Shown in pieces: positions 38,027 to 50,559 of a DNA stretch of 64,000 bases. Numbering within the stretch: the stretch's first letter is position 1; each line of letters opens with the position of its first letter. The position numbers and the translations under genes were made by a program. Under the pieces are notes generated by a model. It saw nothing but the letters and a program-made list of their open reading frames with translations. It was not told the origin of the DNA and searched no databases. Source of the stretch: Iris pallida (taxonomy: Eukaryota; Streptophyta; Magnoliopsida; Asparagales; Iridaceae); assembly GCA_029216955.1 (NCBI GenBank), contig JANAVB010009599.1, positions 941,417 to 1,005,416 on the forward strand. The letters run 5' to 3'.

Positions 38027-38905
38027 TGTAAGTCCTAAAAATCAAGTTACATCCATCTAATAGGCAGAGAAATCTAAAATTGAGCACTCTACAATGAACT
38101 GCGCTGTAGGCAGCCTGCGCTACAAATCAACTGCGCTAACCTGAACTACGCCAATGCCTGAGCGCGCTAGGCTGACGTGGCATTGCCATCATTACTTGAC
38201 AAGAAGATCAAATTTTCTGACAGCCTGACAGCCCGAAAAGCAAGGAGTCTGTTCGTTTCTCGTGCCACGCCGCCTTCTAGGACAGCTGTCCAAATTCTAG
38301 CACGGTCCAGCTGCCAAGCCCTAGCATGGTCCAGCTGTCCAAACGCCAGCGCAATCTATCGACCAGATCGGAGCACAGTCTGAAGCTAGCGCTATTCAAG
38401 TGGCGCAATCCATCAAACTTGTTGAAGATAACTGACATTTATTACGTGGCTTACATGCCATCAATTGCTCGTCGCGTGAAAACTGCCTGCACACGACCAA
38501 GCACATTTCAATCAAATAATGCCACGCGTCTGAGTACGGTTAGCCTACGATTGAGCAACTGCCCAATGGCTAGCACGGTTTGCAGTCTGCGCAGTCTGCC
38601 TTCAGCGCAAACCATTGTGCGCAATCCAGAATAACTACAAAATAGTTATTTCTAGAACACTATAAATAGATTTTCAAGTTCTTTATTAGGGGGGGTCATA
38701 TTATCATTAGAGATCAGGAGTTCTTGTCCAAGTGCTGCTGCATTCTTCAAAGGCTATCGTCTTCAAAGTTCACATCGTCCAAGGGATAAAGCGATCGTCT
38801 TCAGATCGGATTCCTATAGTTGTACTTTTCCAGAATTTATTGTACTTTTGTATTATTCTTTAAAGTTTGTGAAATAGAAGACCTGTTGTTTTTGCTTTGT
38901 AAACA
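38027..38905 (+). mobile_element. 879-bp solo LTR inside integrase
   Basis: It begins TGTAAGTCC and ends TTTGTAAACA between GGATG duplications, with no internal domain. A TATA box (CTATAAATAG, 38660-38669) on plus sets the orientation. CTGCGCTA/GCGCAA-type words recur through 38090-38640. The short LTR suggests a family different from the long-LTR gypsy elements around it, possibly Ty1/copia. Its ORFs (38177-38383, 38326-38634) are not genes. Confidence 0.9.
38660..38669 (+). promoter_or_regulatory. TATA box in 879-bp solo LTR
   Basis: CTATAAATAG, 245 bp before the LTR end, a usual place for the U3 promoter of a short LTR. Confidence 0.55.
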
Positions 38906-39178
38906 GGATGCAGCCGAGAAGATGAAGATGATTAGAGAGGCACTGATGATTTCACAGGACCGTCAGAAATATTGGGCAGATAGCAGACTCGAACCTTGGA
39001 ATTTGAGGCCGAAGATCATGTATTTGTCAAAATATCACCTACCAGTGGCACAATCAGATTCGGCCAATTTGGGAAGCTGAGTCTTCGCTACATCGCTCCA
39101 TTTGAGGTTTTGAGCAGAATCAGAGAGGTAGCATACAAGGTGGATCTACCTTCCAGCCTCGAAGGCGTGCACAACGTC
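38906..39178 (+). pseudogene. Pol of element C, integrase C-terminal part
   Basis: Continues pol after the solo LTR: DAAEKMKMIREAL...DRQKYWADSR, then a 1-base frame change near 38985, then FEAEDHVFVKISPTSGTIRF...KVDLPSSLEGVHNV. The reading is cut at 39178 by the gag-only element and resumes at 50560 as FHVSQLRRYLPDP. Confidence 0.9.
39174..39178. other. Target-site duplication ACGTC (left)
   Basis: ACGTC precedes the element and recurs at 50560-50564. Removing one copy restores ...GVHNV|FHVSQ... of pol C. Confidence 0.95.
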
Positions 39179-40706
39179 TGTCACGACCCGCACCCACTGT
39201 GAGGGTACGAGAACGTAACAACGCCCAGCCTACGCCGCAGTGTCGACGGTAGAACGCTGTCCTAGGTCAATCATCTAACAATATAAAGGTACCTGTACAG
39301 TATATACACTCCGAATGGAGGTGACATAACAGAACAGTCTCAATCACATCTAAAGCAGATATAGAATAGAAAAGGTAGATAGAGAGATCAGAAACACAAA
39401 GTAATACTTTTAAGAGAGAGAAAATCTAATTGTATAAGATAACAACTCAAGAACATCCAGCTCAAAACAAGTCTCTGAATATAAACTACATCTCAGAACA
39501 ACAACTAAAATTCAAATAACAATGCTGAAAGAAAAGCTAAAGCCTAGCTATCTAGCCTAGACTCTGGGAGTAGCATCCTGTGCTGCAGCTGGGTCCTCCA
39601 GAGGAACCAGGTCGCAGGTGTCGTCTAATCCTGCTCCGTAATAGGTGGTACATAGGGCCTCCTCCTCATCCTCTGTAATATTTTCAACAGGTCCAGTCAG
39701 GACAGGAGCGAGTACAGTACATCTCAACAGATCATAGCAGGTTAGAAAATATAATCATGCAGTAAAGTAAGATACATGAACTGAAGAAAAACAGTATGTA
39801 AATAGGGAGAGAAACTGTAATAGAAATATCTACTATACATAAAGAGCTAATAGTGACTAGTGAGTCAGAGTAAAATATAAACATGTGAATGGCATAGGAG
39901 ATTCATGACTACAGCTAAGAGAGTGATTCATGACTACAGCTACTGGGATAATATTCACATGTCTATTTCCACTCCCCCATCCCTAATCAATACACAAGGA
40001 TCTGTTCAAGTTATGTTAAGATTCGTAAAACTTCACATGGCTCATAAAATGAGTGATACGTGAAGGTGATTCATGATGGCTCTGTGAACATGAGAGTACA
40101 TATGTCACAAGCGATTCGTTAATCAGAGGAAGCATAGAGATACGTGATGATTCGTGAAACGCACAAAACATGTAGTATTCGATGCTCCCGAGGGGGATAA
40201 CATCTCATGAAAAGATCCATATAGTACCAATCTGTGTGACCAACGTGACAGTATCAAGTAAAGTAATTTAAAGCAGGAAAATAATTCTAAGCAAGATATG
40301 AAATGATCAGAGAATGTACTCGCCTGTAACTGGTGAATCTGAGAGAATATAGACTGTCCGAGGAGTGGTGTCTGTCTCCTATAGAACAGTACAAGTCACC
40401 ATGAGTCTACATTGATAATAAGATGCAATTCAATGCATTCTAAATGAATCTAGGTCGATCTAAGCCAAAGTCAACTCTTGGTCAACCCTAGAAGTCAAAC
40501 TAGGTCAACTACGGTCAAACTAGGTCCAAAACTAGGTCCAACAAGTCATTCAGGGGTAATCAAGTCTTACTAGGCCTAGCCAAGCCTAAACTTAGTACAC
40601 CAACTAACTCAAGGCAGTAGGACCACATAGCATATATATACATATATTCAATACACTCACTATATTATATATACACATAGCAAATTATATCAAGCATTCA
40701 TTCACT

Positions 40707-40795
<89 letters not shown>

Positions 40796-43700
40796 TACAT
40801 GTATCAATACATATCCCTAGATATAATACACATATATTATAATATATAGGCTATCTATATGCATCTCCTATATATATATACATATATATACAAGAACATA
40901 GAATTTAGGAAATGGGCAATGTGTGTGTGTGTACAAAGAGAGACAATGAGAGACTTAGCTAATAGGTGTGTGTACATGTGTAAAGAGTGGACTGTGTGTG
41001 TGTGTGTTCCTGTGAGTGAACTGTGAGCTGGGAAAGGAAGGGTGAATCTCAGATTTTAGATAGGAAATGTGTCAAGAGAGTGTACAGTCAGTAAAATAGG
41101 GAAGGAAACCATATTAGTTTTCAAAAAAAAAATAGGAAAGGAAACCAATCCATTAACCATTCAAAACAGTTTTCAAGAAAAAGGGGATTCAGTTCAATTC
41201 TAACTAAGAAACCATTCTCAAATTTTTAGGAAAACTGGAAACAAGGAGTTATACATGTATAGAGAAAAAGGAAATCAGTCCATGGTATAAGAGAGAGTCA
41301 ATTCTCAGGTATCAGTGAATTAGGAATTCAGTTTATGACAGGAATATTGTAGAGTGATCAATGACAATAGGGTGGCAAGGGGTATACATGAGAGTGTCCC
41401 TGTCATCATTTCCATGTGTGTAGGTTAGGTTTTTTTAGGTGGGTGAGTGAAATTCTCAGGATATCAACAAACCAGTTGACAGTCAAGCAAACAAATCAAT
41501 GTGAAACCTACTCCCATGTTTACAGATTTTAGTTTAAGGGAAGGGAAACAAGTTCTCAGGTTCCACATGATGATAGGAAGTAAAAAAAACAGGTTTTAGA
41601 ATTAGAATCAATGTAGAACCATGGGTGTAGAGAGGAGGGTGATGTGGGAGTAAAGTGTATGAACCCTGGAAATAGGGCAGCATGGGAGAAAAGGAAATCA
41701 ATCACCAAAATTCAGAAAACTGAATCCATACAACAGTCCACCCATATTGATTCCAATTATTCACCAACAACATCAAATCAACCAAAAACTTAACCATAGA
41801 TAGTACACATATAGGAGAAATGGGTTAGGGACTTAAACCTACCTGTTAACAATACTAAAGGGTCTAAAATGATGGCCAAGTGCAACATTTGAAATCTGGA
41901 AAAATATTTGGGAATGGGAAAACTGAATACCCAATTTTTCCAGTTTTATAAATCCTCATTTGAATCCCACACACCACCAAACAACCCAAAAATCAATACA
42001 CAAATAGACTACTAATAGGAGAACTGATTTAAGGTCTAAAACCAATAATTTAACAGCAATGATTGGATTAAAATAGATGACAAGTTTGGGTTTTAAAACT
42101 GGAAGGAAAACAGGTTATTGACACTCAATCTTGAAAACTGGAAATGTGCTAACACCCAATGAAAACATATCAAATTTTAAATTAAGAAGTTGGTAATGTA
42201 TATACACCACAAATATGTGTCCAAAAACCCGTTCGTGTCCAACAAGATGGACACAAACGTGTCCAAGCAATGTTACACAAAATCAGTGTGAAACAGGCCA
42301 GATTTGTGCACTGTCATGCACGTGTGCACGCGTGTCGTGCACACGATACAGACCACCACAGGCCTCGTGCTCGTGTCCTCAACTAGACTAGGTATAGGTC
42401 TTCGTGTCCATGTGTCTGCATCGGGTCAAAGCGTATCGTGTCCTGAGTAATAGGGCCGTGTCAGTGTGTGTTTAAACTGTGCACACAGTCAGGGAAAAAC
42501 CCGTGCACGGTCGATTTCTCATCGACCAGTGCACGAATTCCTACGAAACTTGGGGAGCGTGATGTCAGTGGGTGCCCCAACGTTCCCCCAAAGTTTTGTG
42601 TCGAGGGAAATCGTGTCGTGTCCAGAAAAGTGCCCGTGGTGCAGGGGATCACTGTTCCCACGCGCGCGCGTGTCCAAGTGCGTGTGTGCGGGCGACCAAA
42701 CGACACGACACCAACACGATATCATCTCAGAGTTACAAAATTGGATAAGCGATATTAGAAACTAAATTTACATTCAAATACAATTCAAAAACAGCACAGA
42801 AAGTTTCATTTAGGCATTTACACAAACACTTGTCATGGGACTCTGATACGTGTCCTGTTTGGACATGAAACGACACGAAACCCTAGGGATTCCTATTCCT
42901 ATAGTTAGGTTAGGTCTAGGGATCCCTATACATGCAATTTAATCAGAATTCCATGGTGAGAACAAGAAGTTACCTCAAAGTATCAAAACTCTCAAAAAGC
43001 TCTTCAAAGAGGAAATCTCCACAAGCCACCAATCAATCAAATCGATTCAAAATCTGTGATTGGACTCCACCAACAGTAAGAGAGCAATGATTAGGTCCTA
43101 ATGGAAGAAATTTCATTCAAAAAGGAGTCTTATTGATTAAACTTGGAAAGAAATAAATGAGGCTTACCTACTTCCTTAAGAGAATGATGAACTATTAAAG
43201 AAAGAGGCTCAAATCCCCAAAGAGGCATTATATAGGCAAGGGGGGGTCTCTTGGCTGGTCATAAAGTTAGGGTTAGGGTTTTTTTGGGTTTCATCCTATG
43301 GCTAGGATTGTATCAAGGGAAATAGATGGCCTAGAACAAGGGTTCTATCTTAGCCCTTAGCAAATCACTTAACCATGACTAAACTTGATTAACTCCTTGA
43401 CCAACTCATCTAATTCTCAAAGTGGCTCACTAAGTTAGTCATGACTCATCTAGGTTAGGTCCAATCTAGGTTAGGCTAACCATAAACACAAGGCAATAAT
43501 TATATTAGTATTTAAATCACACCATTCAATTAAATTATTCAAAAATTCCTAATAAAATATATTAAATTCAAATAAATCCTAAAATGTCCAAAATACCTTC
43601 TAGGCTATAATGTACTAGTCAGACATCCTAATCACATGGCTAGGCTCTAAGGTTTCACTAGTCAAACACCAAAATCATAAGTCATGATCTAAAAATAGTT

Positions 43701-43811
43701 TTAAAATAATTAAAAATTACCAAAAATCATATTATCATTTAAATATCTTAATGAAATAAATTAAAATATAAAATTTTAAAATTACCCTTATTTTAGAAAC
43801 TGGGTGTTACA
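39179..43811 (-). repeat. 3' LTR of gag-only element (4.63 kb)
   Basis: TGTCACGACCCG...GGGTGTTACA on plus. It contains a U5 stem-loop (39230-39252), (AT)n (40716-40785), (TG)n tracts (40920-41010), a CG-rich stretch of GTGCACG/CGTGTCC words (42200-42720) and a TATA motif (43227-43237). No gene; frames at 42461-42765 are unrecognised. Confidence 0.95.
43227..43237 (-). promoter_or_regulatory. TATA-like box, 3' LTR of gag-only element
   Basis: Minus CCTATATAATG about 575 bp inside the U3 end. The same sequence is at 49973-49983 in the 5' LTR. Confidence 0.5.
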
Positions 43812-43826
43812 AGTCTACCCTCCTTA
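43812..43826 (-). other. Polypurine tract of gag-only element
   Basis: Minus TAAGGAGGGTAGACT directly before the 3' LTR (TGTAACACCC...), preceded by AATTTCGAGGACGAAATTT. Element C has the closely similar TTTTGAGGACAAAATTTTC plus AAGGAGGGAAGG at 50842-50875. Confidence 0.85.
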
Positions 43827-44223
43827 GAAAAATTTCGTCCTCGAAATTAAAATGGTAGTAGTCTTCTAGGTCAAACACCCCACAATCAAAAGTCTCAAAC
43901 ATACCGTCAGATAATCATATGTGTCTGTCCAAAATCATGATACTCAGAATCTTCATCATGCTAGTGAGCAAGGCTACGATAATCACAGAGTCCTCGACTA
44001 AGGTACATACCTCTAGAATTATGGTATTTAAAATTTTCGTATTGCCGCATGCTTGGCAGCGAAAACCTTAAATTCCCACATCCGAGAAATACATCCAAAA
44101 TCTGACTATATGTCCTCACAATGCCAGTTATCAAGACTATAGAAGACTTTAGATTCCATAACTTAGGCGACCTAGCCCATACGACTTATCTCGAAAGAAA
44201 ACCAAATCGAAAAGAGTGCCAGA
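43827..44223 (-). other. Non-coding region between gag and PPT
   Basis: No gene seen. It holds three degenerate ~80-bp repeats anchored on CATGCTAG, ATTGCCGC and AATGCCAG (43957, 44040, 44118), related to 24560-24790 in element G. An autonomous relative would have pol here. Confidence 0.7.
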
Positions 44224-45678
44224 TCAAAGCTTATCAACAGATAAGGAAGCAGATAAGAACAGATGGAATTGAATTTTAAGATTGATATAATAAGGCAAGG
44301 TGGGAATGGAATCGAAAAGAACAGAACCTGCAAGCACCTCTCCCACTGCCTGAGCATCCTCGACTGTCATGGCGTAAGCTCGCCCCTGCTGGCCTCCTCC
44401 AGCCTGATGCTGATACTGCACAAACCTCTGCTGCTGCGTCAGTAACGGTCCCCGCTGCTGACCTACCGGGGCCTTGGCACCTCCTCCTGGTGCTGTGCCT
44501 ATGTACTGGGAACACTCCCTCAGCTGGTGGTCCGCTGCTCCACATAGTAGGCACCTGCCCAGCCTCTTCCTACACTCACTCCATCCATGCCCCGGCTTCT
44601 TGCAGTAGGGGCAACTGACTACCTGCTTTCTCGGTGCCTGATGCTGTCTGGGCTGCTGCTGCCCCTGCTGATGGCCGTGACCCTGGAACTGCTGCTGGAC
44701 GTGCTGCTGAACGTGCGGCCTCTTGGCCGGTCCTCCGCTACTGCTGCCTCCCTGAGAGTCTCGCCCCCTCTTGAGCCTAAGCTCAAGATCATCCTCTGCA
44801 GCTAAAGCGTCCACCAGGATCTCCTCAAATGTAGTGTTGCGGGCATTCTTGGTGTAGGACTTGACCTTCTTTACCAAGCCCTTCCGGAACCTCCGGGCCT
44901 TCGTCATCTCTGACAAGTCATCCATAAATCTGCTCAGGCGGCAGAACTCTCCTGCGTACTCTTCCACAGACTGGTTCCCTTGGACTAGGGCCTCGAACTG
45001 GATCTCGAGGGCTTCAAGCGCTGCGTCTGGAAAGAACTTCTCCTTGAACAGCTTCTTAAATGCTGCCCAAGTCTGTCCTGCTGTACCGACCCTCGGGTCG
45101 GTCTGGTACCATGTCCGAGCCAGATCCTGCATCATGCTGGCTGCTGCCTCTATCTGGAGCCTCGTCGGAATCTCAGCTAGCCTGAAGATCTCCTCCATAT
45201 GCTCGATCCACTCATCGGCATACAGGATCCCCTCTGTCCCGCGAAAGTCCCTCGGGTGCATCTTCTGGAAGTCCTGGATGCCTTTCTCCCGTGGCTGGTA
45301 CGGCTGCGGGGCTGTCGCTGGCTGAGCTATGACTCTCTCTACTGCAGTCATCGCCAGCTCAATGCCTCGTGCGAGCTCTGCTGTCTGCCCATGCTGCTGG
45401 GTCTGCTGACCCTCCATGTACTGCCGAAAGAAGGCTAACAGCTGAACGGTGTCAATCGTCCCTGCAGGTGGCTGCTGCTGCTGAAGAAGTACATCCGGAA
45501 TCACCGGACTCGGCTCATGCCTCACTGCTGGTGGGGCTCCCCCAAAAGCTGCTGAAACGCCTACCCCAGCTGGCCTGACTGGGGCTGCAGCACCAGGGGC
45601 TGACTGCTGAGCATGAGAGGTGGCAGACCTCTCATCGACGTCCCCCTGGCCCTGGCGATGCGATCGCGTCTCAACCAT
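44224..45678 (-). CDS. gag: Gag polyprotein, intact, of gag-only Ty3/gypsy element
   Basis: The predicted protein is 484 residues. I chose the ATG complementary to 45676-45678 (MVETRSHRQ) because it matches usual gypsy Gag starts; the frame is open 28 codons further upstream without likeness to Gag. Residues 1-140 are rich in Ala, Pro and Gln. About 141-275 is the retrotransposon-gag domain (HPRDFRGTEG, YADEWIEHMEEIF, EKFFPDAALEALEIQFEALVQ, SVEEYAGEFCRLSRF). A basic Gln/His-rich linker precedes two CCHC zinc knuckles (356-369 and 376-389, both C-x2-C-x4-H-x4-C). The last ~40 residues start like the protease region (VLAGSVLFDS) but turn into unrelated sequence before the catalytic Asp-Ser-Gly, so the pol deletion begins there. 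Gag would assemble particles and bind element RNA. Transcription would start in the 5' LTR (TATA at 49973-49983). Confidence 0.92.
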   Translation of the reverse strand: MVETRSHRQGQGDVDERSATSHAQQSAPGAAAPVRPAGVGVSAAFGGAPPAVRHEPSPVIPDVLLQQQQPPAGTIDTVQLLAFFRQYMEGQQTQQHGQTAELARGIELAMTAVERVIAQPATAPQPYQPREKGIQDFQKMHPRDFRGTEGILYADEWIEHMEEIFRLAEIPTRLQIEAAASMMQDLARTWYQTDPRVGTAGQTWAAFKKLFKEKFFPDAALEALEIQFEALVQGNQSVEEYAGEFCRLSRFMDDLSEMTKARRFRKGLVKKVKSYTKNARNTTFEEILVDALAAEDDLELRLKRGRDSQGGSSSGGPAKRPHVQQHVQQQFQGHGHQQGQQQPRQHQAPRKQVVSCPYCKKPGHGWSECRKRLGRCLLCGAADHQLRECSQYIGTAPGGGAKAPVGQQRGPLLTQQQRFVQYQHQAGGGQQGRAYAMTVEDAQAVGEVLAGSVLFDSIPTLPYYINLKIQFHLFLSASLSVDKL

Positions 45679-45893
45679 CCTGGAGACACAGATCAAAAGG
45701 AAACAATTGCTGAGAATGAGACGAAATACCAAAGGAGGACAGTTTAATTTCAAGGAAGACAATAAGCGGCAAAATGTAGATATACGGAATCTGAATAAGA
45801 GTTTTTCCTATTTGTGATTGAGTACCTTCAAAATATCCTAATCCTACTGCAGGCTGTAGTGATACTCTAGTTCGAATACCACTACATAAACTT

Positions 45894-45911
45894 GACCTGC
45901 ATGGGCCACCA
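45894..45911 (-). other. Primer-binding site, tRNA-Ile type (gag-only element)
   Basis: Plus GACCTGCATGGGCCACCA, 9 nt from the 5' LTR at 45921; identical to the sites at 808 and 13046. Confidence 0.87.
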
Positions 45912-45920
45912 CTAAAAACG

Positions 45921-47448
45921 TGTCACGACCCGCACCCACTGTGAGGGTACGAGAACGTAACAACGCCCAGCCTACGCCGCAGTGTCGGCGGTAGAACGCT
46001 GTCCTAGGTCAATCATCTAACAATATAAAGGTACCTGTACAGTATATACACTCCGAATGGAGGTGACATAACAGAACAGTCTCAATCACATCTAAAGCAG
46101 ATATAGAATAGAAAAGGTAGATAGAGAGATCAGAAACACAAAGTAATACTATTAAGAGAGAGAAAATCTAAGTGTATAAGATAACAACTCAAGAATATCC
46201 AGCTCAAAACAAGTCTCTGAATATAAACTACATCTCAGAACAACAACTGAAATTCAAATAACAATGCTGAAAGAAAAGCTAAAGCCTAGCTATCTAGCCT
46301 AGACTCTGGGAGTAGCATCCTGTGCTGCAGCTGGGTCCTCCAGAGGAACCAGGTCGCAGATGTCGTCTAATCCTGCTCCGTAATAGGTGGTACATAGGGC
46401 CTCCTCCTCATCCTCTGTAATATTTTCAACAGGTCCAGTCAGGACAGGAGCGAGTACAGTATATCTCAACAGATCATAGCAGGTTAGAAAATATAATCAT
46501 GCAGTAAAGTAAGATACATGAACTGAAGAAAAACAGTATGTAAACAGGGAGAGAAACTGTAATAGAAATATCTACTATACATAAAGAGCTAATAGTGACT
46601 AGTGAGTCAGAGTAAAATATAAACATGTGAATGGCATAGGAGATTCATGACTACAGCTAAGAGAGTGATTCATGACTACAGCTACTGGGATAATATTCAC
46701 ATGTCTATTTCCACTCCCCCATCACCAATCAATACACAAGGATCTGTTCAAGTTATGTTAAGATTCATGAAACTTCACATGGCTCATAAAATGAGTGATA
46801 CGTGAAGGTGATTTATGATGGCTCTGTGAACATGAGAGTACATATGTCACAAGCGATTCATGAATCAGAGAAAGCATAGAGATACGTGATGATTCGTGAA
46901 ACGCACAAAACATGTAGTATCCGATGCTCCCGAGGGGATAACATCTCATGAAAAGATCCATATAGTACCAATCCGTGTGACCAACGTGACAGTATCAAGT
47001 AAAGTAATTTAAAGCAGGAAAATAATTCTAAGCAAGATATGAAATGATCAGAGAATGTACTCGCCTGTAATTGGTGAATCTGAGAGAATATAGACTGTCC
47101 GAGGAGTGGTGTCTGTCTCCTATAGAACAGTGCAAGTCACCATGAGTCTACAATGATAATAAGATGCAATTCAATGCATTCTAAATGAATCTAGGTCGAT
47201 CTAAGCCAAAGTCAACTCTTGGTCAACCCTAGAAGTCAAACTAGGTCAACTACGGTCAAACTAGGTCCAAAACTAGGTCCAACAAGTCATTCAGGGGTAA
47301 TCAAGTCTTACTAGGCCTAGCCAAGCCTAAACTTAGTACACCAACTCAACTCAAGGCAGTAGGACCACATAGCATATATATACATATATTCAATACACTC
47401 ACTATATTATATATACACATAGCAAATTATATCAAGCATTCATTCACT

Positions 47449-47533
<85 letters not shown>

Positions 47534-50500
47534 TACATGTATCAATACATATCCCTAGATATAATACACATATATTATAATATATAGGCTATCTATATGC
47601 ATCTCCTATATATATATATATACATATATATACAAGAACATAGAATTTAGGAAATGGGCAATGTGTGTGTGTGTGTACAAAGAGAGACAATGTGAGACTT
47701 AGCTAATAGGTGTGTGTACATGTGTAAAGAGTGGACTGTGTGTGTGTGTGTGTTCCTGTGAGTGAACTGTGAGCTGGGAAAGGAAGGGTGAATCTCAGAT
47801 TTTAGATAGGGAATGTGTCAAGAGAGTGTACAGTCAGTAAAACAGGGAAGGAAACCATATTAGTTTTCAGAAAAAAATAGGAAAGGAAACCAATCCATTA
47901 ACCATTCAAAACAGGTTTCAAGAAAAAGGGGATTCAGTTCAATTCTAACTAAGAAACCATTCTCAAATTTTTAGGAAAACTGGAAACAAGGAGTTATACA
48001 TGTATAGAGAAAAAGGAAATCAGTCCATGGTATAAGAGAGAGTCAATTCTCAGGTATCAGTGAATTAGGAATTTAGTTTATGACAGGAATATTGTAGAAT
48101 GATCAATGACAATAGGGTGGCAAGGGGTATACATGAGATTGTCCCTGTCATCATTTCCATGTGTGTAGGTTGGGTTTTTTTAGGTGGGTGAGTGAAATTC
48201 TCAGGATATCAACAAACCAGTTGACAGTCAAGCAAACAAATCAATGTGAAACCTACTCCCATGTTTACAGATTTTAGTTTAAGGGAAGGGAAACAAGTTC
48301 TCAGGTTCCACATGATGATAGAAAGTAAAAAAAACAGGTTTTAGAATTAGAATCAATGTAGAACCATGGGTGTAGAGAGGAGGGTGATGTGGGTGTAAAG
48401 TGTATGAACCCTGGAAATAGGGCAGCATGGGAGGAAAGGAAATCAATCACCAAAATTCAAAAAACTGAATCCATACAACAGTCCGCCCATATTGATTCCA
48501 ATTATTCACCAACAACATCAAATCGACCAAAAACTTAACCATAGATAGTACACATATAGGAGAAATGGGTTAGGGACTTAAACCTACCTGTTAACAATAC
48601 TAAAGGGTCTAAAATGATGGCCAAGTGCAACATTTGAAATCTGGAAAAATATTTGGGAATGGGAAAACTGAATACCCAGTTTTTCCAGTTTTATAAATCC
48701 TCATTTGAATCCCACACACCACCAAACAACCCAAAAATTAATACACAAATAGACTACTAATAGGAGAACTGATTTAAGGTCTAAAACCAATAATTTAACA
48801 GCAATGATTGGATTAAAATAGATGACAAGTTTGGGTTTTAAAACTGGAAGGAAAATAGGTTATTGACACTCAATCTTGAAAACTGGAAATGTGCTAACAC
48901 CCAATGAAAACATATCAAATTTCAAATTAAGAAGTTGGTAATGTATATATACCACAAATATGTGTCCAAAAACCTGTTCGTGTCCAACAAGATGGACACA
49001 AACGTGTCCAAGCAATGTTACACAAAATCAGTGTGAAACAGGCCAGATTTGTGTACTGTGTCGTGCACGTGTGCACGCGTGTCGTGCACACGATACAGAC
49101 CACCACAGGCCTCGTGCTCGTGTCCTCAACTAGACTAGGTATAGGTCTTCGTGTCCATGTGTCTGCATCGGGTCAAAGCGTGTCGTATCCTGAGTAATAG
49201 GGCCGTGTCAGTGTGTGTTTAAACTGTGCACACAGTCAGGGAAAAACCCGTGCACGGTCGATTTCTCATCGACCAGTGCACGAATTCCCACGAAACTTGG
49301 GAAGCGTGATGTCAGTGGGTGCCCCAACGTTCCCCTAAAGTTTCGTGTCGATGGAAATCGTGTCGTGTCCAGAAAAGTGCCCGTGGTGCAGGGGATCACT
49401 GTTCCCACGCGCGCGCGTATCCAAGTGCGTGTGTACGGGCGACCAAACGACACGACACCAACACGATATCATCTTAGAGTTACAAAATTGGATAAGCGAT
49501 ATTAGAAACTAAATTTACATTCAAATACAATTTAAAAACAGCACAGAAAGTTTCATTTAGGCATTTACACAAACACTTGTCATAGGACTCTGATACGTGT
49601 CCTGTTTGGATACGAAACGACACGAAACCCTAGGGATTCCTATTCCTATAGTTAGGTTAGGTCTAGGGCTCCCTATACATGCAATTTAATCAGAATTACA
49701 TGGTGAGAACAAGAAGTTACCTCAAAGTATCAAAACTCTCAAAAAGCTCTTCAAAGAGGAAATCTCCACAAGCCACCAATCAATCAAATCGATTCAAAAT
49801 CTGTGATTGGACTCCACCAACAGTAAGAGAGCAATGACTAGGTCCTAATGGAAGAAATTTCATTCAAAAAGGAGTCCTATTGATTAAACTAGGAAAGAAA
49901 TAAAGGAGGCTTACCTACTTCCTTAAGAGAATGATGAACTATTAAAGAAAGAGGCTCAAATCCCCAAAGAGGCATTATATAGGCAAGGGGGGGTCTCTTG
50001 GCTGGTCATAAAGTTAGGGTTAGGGTTTTTTTTTGGTTTTATCCTATGGCTAGGATTGTATCAAGGGAAATAGATGGCCTAGAACAAGGGTTCTATCTTA
50101 GCCCTTAGCAAATCACTTAACCATGACTAAACTTGATTAACTCCTTAACCAACTCATCTAATTCTCAAAGTGGCTCACTAAGTTAGTCATGACTCATCTA
50201 GGTTAGGTCCAATCTAGGTTAGGCTAACCATAAACACAAGGCAATAATTATATTAGTATTTAAATCACACCATTCAATTAAATTATTCAAAAATTCCTAA
50301 TAAAATATATTAAATTCAAATAAATCCTAAAATGCCCAAAATACCTTCTAGGCTATAATGTACTAGTCAGATATCCTAATCACATGGCTAGGCTCTAAGG
50401 TTTCACTAGTCAAACACCAAAATCATAAGTCATGATCTAAAAATAGTTTTAAAATAATTAAAAATTACCAAAAATCATATTATCATTTAAATATCTTAAT

Positions 50501-50559
50501 TAAATAAATTAAAATATAAAATTTTAAAATTACCCTTATTTTAGAAATTGGGTGTTACA
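45921..50559 (-). repeat. 5' LTR of gag-only element (4.64 kb)
   Basis: Matches 39179-43811 with scattered substitutions and small repeat-length differences ((AT)n at 47457-47527, (TG)n). The U5 stem-loop is at 45972-45994 with a fully paired CGGCG where the other copy has CGACG. Confidence 0.95.

Larger units (their letters stand above)
39179..50559 (-). mobile_element. Complete gag-only LTR retrotransposon (11.4 kb)
   Basis: LTRs at 39179-43811 and 45921-50559 (about 99% alike by eye) flank a 2109-bp interior that encodes an intact Gag but no enzymes, between ACGTC duplications. The PBS beside 45921 and the PPT beside 43811 show minus orientation. It inserted into the integrase end of element C. 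It is young (near-identical LTRs, intact gag) and must use RT and integrase from another element. The interior is 2.1 kb, where an autonomous gypsy element would need at least 4-5 kb. Confidence 0.95.

Noticed and set aside
38177..38634. Two overlapping plus frames of 68 and 102 codons
   Set aside because: They lie in the 879-bp solo LTR and match nothing recognisable.
42461..42765. Overlapping ~95-codon frames repeated at 49208-49505
   Set aside because: Repeated because they lie in the two LTRs; GC-rich words, no family likeness.
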